Origin: Acidovorax sp.
Lineage (GTDB): Bacteria > Pseudomonadota > Gammaproteobacteria > Burkholderiales > Burkholderiaceae_C
Direction: 5' to 3'
Length of the DNA: 38,456 nucleotides
Assembly: GCF_021287135.1 (NCBI RefSeq)
Contig: NZ_JAJTBB010000075.1
Span: forward strand, 1 to 38,456
This document shows positions 35,581-38,456 of the stretch, in pieces; position 1 is the first letter of the stretch; each line of letters begins with the position of its first letter. Under the pieces are notes generated by a model that saw only the letters and a program-made list of their open reading frames with translations, did no database searches and was not told the DNA's origin. A program made the translations under genes and the position numbers.

Positions 35581-35769
35581 ATGCCCACGTACCACATCGA
35601 GATGATGGAAGGCCGCACGGTCGAACAGAAGAAGAAGCTGGTGGAAGAGATCACCCGCGTTTCCGTGGAAATCCTCGGCGGCTCCCCGGAGTCCGTGGAC
35701 ATTCTCATCACGGACGTGAAGCGCGAGAACTGGGCTACCGGCGGCAAGCTCTGGACCGAGCGGTCCTGA
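35581..35769 (+). CDS. 4-oxalocrotonate tautomerase-like enzyme
   Basis: A 62-residue tautomerase-superfamily subunit. Met is followed by the catalytic Pro (MPTYHIEM), and EGRTVEQKKKLVEEITRVSVEILG is the conserved helix; KRENWATGGK near the C-terminus matches the family's ENWxxGG end. It would form a hexamer using Pro1 as base. Usual members isomerise dienols in aromatic meta-cleavage pathways, but stand-alone genes are common and no meta-cleavage genes are here. Only small substrates can be inferred. Confidence 0.9.
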   Translation: MPTYHIEMMEGRTVEQKKKLVEEITRVSVEILGGSPESVDILITDVKRENWATGGKLWTERS

Positions 35770-35830
35770 CCTCCGGCCCCGCGGTGCCCCGGGGAATGCC
35801 CGGCACCGCCTGGACGGGCCACGGCCTGAC

Positions 35831-37300
35831 ATGACCTCTTCCAGCTCCCTCTCGGTGTTGCAGGCGCGGTACGGCGAGCGCTACCGCTGGCTGCTGCTGT
35901 TCTCGGTGATGGTCGGCACCATGGCGTCCATCATGTCCTCGACCATTGTCAACGTGGCGATTCCGGACATGAGCCACTACTTCACGCTGGGGCAGGCCCG
36001 GGCGCAGTGGGTGACCTCGGGCTTCATGGTCGCCACCACCGTCTCCATGCTGACCACCCCGTGGCTGCTGTCCCGCTATGGATACCGGGCCACCTACGTG
36101 GGCGCGATGGTGGTCCTCCTGGCCGGCGGTGTCGCCGGAGGCCTGTCGCAAAGCTTCGGGCTGGTGTTGGCGGCCCGGGTGGCCGAGGGGCTGGCGGCCG
36201 GGGTGGTTCAGCCCATTCCTGCGGTCATCATCCTCTACGCCTTCCGCCCCCACGAACAGGGGCGCGCCAGCGGCGTCTTCGGCATGGGCGTAGTGCTGGC
36301 GCCCGCACTGGGACCGAGCATTGGCGGCTTGCTGGTGGACTGGTTCGGGTGGCGCTCGATCTTTTTCATGGTCGTGCCGCTGTGCCTCGCGTCACTGGTG
36401 CTGGCCTACAAGTTTGTTCCCGTCACGGCCCCCGGCGGGGTCGAGGCCAACCGGCGTGGCGAACCCCTGGATTGGCGCGGCCTGCTGCTGGGCGCCGGGG
36501 GCACCTTGTGCCTGCTCAATGGACTGGTGTCGCTGCATGGTGGCTCGATGGCACCGGCCCTGGTGCTGCTCGGCGCGGCCGCGGCCTGCGTGGCTGCATT
36601 CGTGGTCTGGCAACGCCGTCTGGCGCGCCTGGGCCGCAAGCCGCTGATGGATTTGCGGCTGTTCCAAGCGCGCCAGTTCGCGATGGGCAGCATCGTGGCC
36701 TTCATTTACGGAACGGCCTTGTTCGGCTCCACCTACCTGCTGCCCGTGTTCCTGCAACTGGGGCTGCAACTGTCTGCTTCCCATGTCGGCACGCTGATGC
36801 TCCCCGCAGGGGTGGTGCTCGCGGTCACGATTGCGCTGGTGGGGCGGCTGGCCGACCGGCACCCGACGCACTGGCTGGTCGCCACAGGGCTGGCATTGCT
36901 GGCAGCCTCCTTTGGATTGATGGCGCTGGTCAACAGCCACACGTCGCTGTGGATTCTCGTCGCCCTGGCCATCCTGGGTCGCGTGGGGCTGGGCTTCATC
37001 CTGCCTTCTCTGAACCTCGGGTCCATGCGCTCCCTCGACAAAACCCTGATCTCGCAGGGCTCCAGCGCCATTGGCTTCGTTCGCATGCTGGGCGGGGCCG
37101 CGGGGGTGAGTCTCTGCGGTATCGTGCTGGAGTGGCGGTTGAAGGTGCACGGTGTGTCGTTGGCACCCGGGCTGGGAGACAGCGCGCGCATGGCCGCTTT
37201 CGGCGAGACCTTTCTCATGCTGACCGGGTTGTGCCTGCTGGCCCTGGTCGCCGCCTGGCAGCTCAACGAACGCCGCCAAGGCGAGACCACCGCTTCGTGA
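35831..37300 (+). CDS. MFS transporter, DHA2 (14-helix) family
   Basis: A 489-residue inner-membrane exporter with about 14 hydrophobic segments. SSTIVNVAIPDM in helix 1 and VTSGFMVATTVSMLTTPWL are typical of the DHA2 drug:H+ antiporter class, and GVVLAPALGPSIGGLLVDWFG is motif C of exporters. The closing region carries RMLGGAAGVSLCG. EmrB/QacA-like members expel hydrophobic drugs or metabolites. No membrane-fusion partner (EmrA) is adjacent, so this may act alone. Substrate unknown. Confidence 0.9.
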   Translation: MTSSSSLSVLQARYGERYRWLLLFSVMVGTMASIMSSTIVNVAIPDMSHYFTLGQARAQWVTSGFMVATTVSMLTTPWLLSRYGYRATYVGAMVVLLAGGVAGGLSQSFGLVLAARVAEGLAAGVVQPIPAVIILYAFRPHEQGRASGVFGMGVVLAPALGPSIGGLLVDWFGWRSIFFMVVPLCLASLVLAYKFVPVTAPGGVEANRRGEPLDWRGLLLGAGGTLCLLNGLVSLHGGSMAPALVLLGAAAACVAAFVVWQRRLARLGRKPLMDLRLFQARQFAMGSIVAFIYGTALFGSTYLLPVFLQLGLQLSASHVGTLMLPAGVVLAVTIALVGRLADRHPTHWLVATGLALLAASFGLMALVNSHTSLWILVALAILGRVGLGFILPSLNLGSMRSLDKTLISQGSSAIGFVRMLGGAAGVSLCGIVLEWRLKVHGVSLAPGLGDSARMAAFGETFLMLTGLCLLALVAAWQLNERRQGETTAS

Positions 37301-37435
37301 GGTGAGGTGCACCGCGCTGCCCGGGCACTCTGCAGCAATCACTCTTCAAATGCCGGATGGGGCCAGCGTCCTCGCAAAGATTTCCGGACCCGAGCCCATT
37401 ACCCCTCATCATCAAGTGCAAGGACGTGAGCCACC

Positions 37436-38215
37436 ATGTGCCAACTCCTGGGAATGAACTGCAACACGCCCACCGACATCACGTTCAGCTTTTCCGGCTT
37501 CGCCCAGAGGGGAGGCAAGACAGACCACCATGCGGATGGCTGGGGAATCGCCTTCTTTGAAGGCCGGGGGTTGCGGCATTACGTGGACCACCTGCCCGCG
37601 GCCGAGTCGCCAGTGGCCGACCTGATCCGGCGCTACCCCATCAAGAGCGAGAACGTCATTGCGCACATCCGCAAGGCCACGCAGGGCCGGGTCACGCTCG
37701 AGAACTGCCATCCCTTCGTGCGCGAGCTCTGGGGACGCTACTGGGTGTTCGCCCACAACGGCGATCTCAAGGACTTCCGTCCCCGTCTCCACGCCCACTT
37801 CCGGCCGGTCGGCCAGACCGACAGCGAACACGCCTTCTGCTGGATCATGCAAGAGCTGGCCAAATCGCACGCGAGCGTTCCGTCGATCCGGGAGCTCACA
37901 CTGACGCTGGCCGAACTGGCTTCACGCATCGCGTCCCACGGCACTTTCAATTTTCTGCTGTCCCAGGGCGATGCACTCTGGGCCCACGCCACCAGCAGCC
38001 TGCACTACCTGGAGCGCCGGGCACCATTTGGGCCGGCCCAGCTGAGCGATGACGAGCTGGAACTGGACTTCTCGCAAGAAGCGTCCGCTTCCGACGAAGT
38101 GGTGGTCATCGCCACCAGTCCCTTGACGCGCAACGAAGCCTGGACCGCCCTGGCCTGCGGCGAAATGGCAGTCTTTGAAAAGGGCCGCAGGCTGGCGATC
38201 TTGCCCACCCCGTGA
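37436..38215 (+). CDS. Class II glutamine amidotransferase (YafJ type)
   Basis: A 259-residue N-terminal-nucleophile amidotransferase domain. Cys2, exposed after Met removal (MCQLLGMN), is the glutaminase nucleophile. Other conserved elements are HADGWGIAFFEG near residue 34, HIRKATQG near 76 and FAHNGDLK near 103, which line the glutamine site, and NxH in ENCHPFV. There is no synthase domain, as in YafJ and related proteins whose acceptor is unknown. AAGGACGTG lies upstream of the ATG. It stands alone just before the rRNA operon end. Confidence 0.9.
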   Translation: MCQLLGMNCNTPTDITFSFSGFAQRGGKTDHHADGWGIAFFEGRGLRHYVDHLPAAESPVADLIRRYPIKSENVIAHIRKATQGRVTLENCHPFVRELWGRYWVFAHNGDLKDFRPRLHAHFRPVGQTDSEHAFCWIMQELAKSHASVPSIRELTLTLAELASRIASHGTFNFLLSQGDALWAHATSSLHYLERRAPFGPAQLSDDELELDFSQEASASDEVVVIATSPLTRNEAWTALACGEMAVFEKGRRLAILPTP

Positions 38216-38320
38216 AGGCGTCGGCACACGGAGGGTTTGAAAAGGAGTGCGTGCGCCTCATGGCGCACTTCTGCCGCAGCTGTGGGGTGGACGGGCGACG
38301 CCCCGGTGTTTCCCCAAAGC

Positions 38321-38355
38321 AAAACGCCCTTCTACTCGGGAAGAGCAGAAGGGCG
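38321..38355 (-). terminator. Terminator of the rRNA operon
   Basis: AGAAGGGCG (38347-38355) and CGCCCTTCT (38325-38333) form a perfect 9-bp stem. On the minus strand TTTT (38321-38324) follows immediately. It lies 16 bases after the 3' end of the 5S rRNA. Confidence 0.85.
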
Positions 38356-38371
38356 GTTTGGGGCTGTAAGA

Positions 38372-38456
38372 GCCTGACGATGACCTACTTTCACACGGGA
38401 ACCCGCACTATCATCGGCGCAAAGTCGTTTCACTGTCCTGTTCGGGATGGGAAGGA
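38372..38456 (-). rRNA. rrf: 5S ribosomal RNA, 3' part (5' end outside window)
   Basis: The reverse complement contains the standard betaproteobacterial 5S sequence: CCCATCCCGAACAGGAC, then GTGAAACGACTTTGCGCCG, ATGATAGTG and finally GTGTGAAAGTAGGTCATCG, CAGGC. About 85 of ~113 bases are present; the first ~28 lie beyond the right edge. It is the last gene of an rRNA operon transcribed leftward. Confidence 0.95.

Overview
The window is GC-rich chromosomal DNA from a betaproteobacterium. Protein content, short intergenic mosaic repeats and the 5S rRNA at the right edge fit Burkholderiales, most likely a Comamonadaceae member close to Acidovorax. The genus is inferred; no search was run.

Left part (1-12,300) is a patchwork of small accessory units: the 3' end of an acyl-CoA dehydrogenase gene, a tannase/feruloyl-esterase lipoprotein, a CMD/AhpD-like protein followed by a relic of the tannase 3' end, a divergent NmrA/HxlR pair, a short pobA relic, a small membrane protein, pobA with its divergent AraC-type regulator, two VOC proteins, a divergent Lrp/LysE pair, an EVE-domain gene broken by an in-frame TAG, a very small ORF, and an orphan lipoprotein. 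One VOC gene and the broken EVE gene share a palindromic upstream element.

The centre (12,417-30,112) is one coherent locus and the main find: aerobic nicotinate catabolism by a reductive ring-cleavage route. NicAB (molybdenum hydroxylase with three haem-c sites) would make 6-hydroxynicotinate. A 7Fe-8S ferredoxin and ferredoxin-NADP reductase would feed electrons to a 6-hydroxynicotinate reductase (Hnr). An enamidase (Ena) would then open 1,4,5,6-tetrahydro-6-oxonicotinate to 2-formylglutarate. An ABC importer (fused LivHM permease, LivG, LivF, two binding proteins), two paralogous 'amino acid synthesis' proteins, an ApbE-superfamily UPF0280 protein and a TetR regulator complete it. Two divergent arms (hnr to nicB leftward, fdxA to ena rightward) start from an intergenic region with nested inverted repeats that look like the TetR operator. 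The ring-oxidising monooxygenase NicC of the Pseudomonas pathway is absent from the locus.

The right part (30,139-38,456) is more ordinary: a glycine-zipper protein, DUF72 protein, BrkB/YihY membrane protein, beta-lactamase-fold serine hydrolase, shikimate kinase, a small Cys-rich CWC protein, a 4-oxalocrotonate tautomerase-like protein, a 14-TM MFS exporter, a YafJ-type class II glutamine amidotransferase, and the terminator and 3' part of a 5S rRNA gene from an rRNA operon reading leftward.
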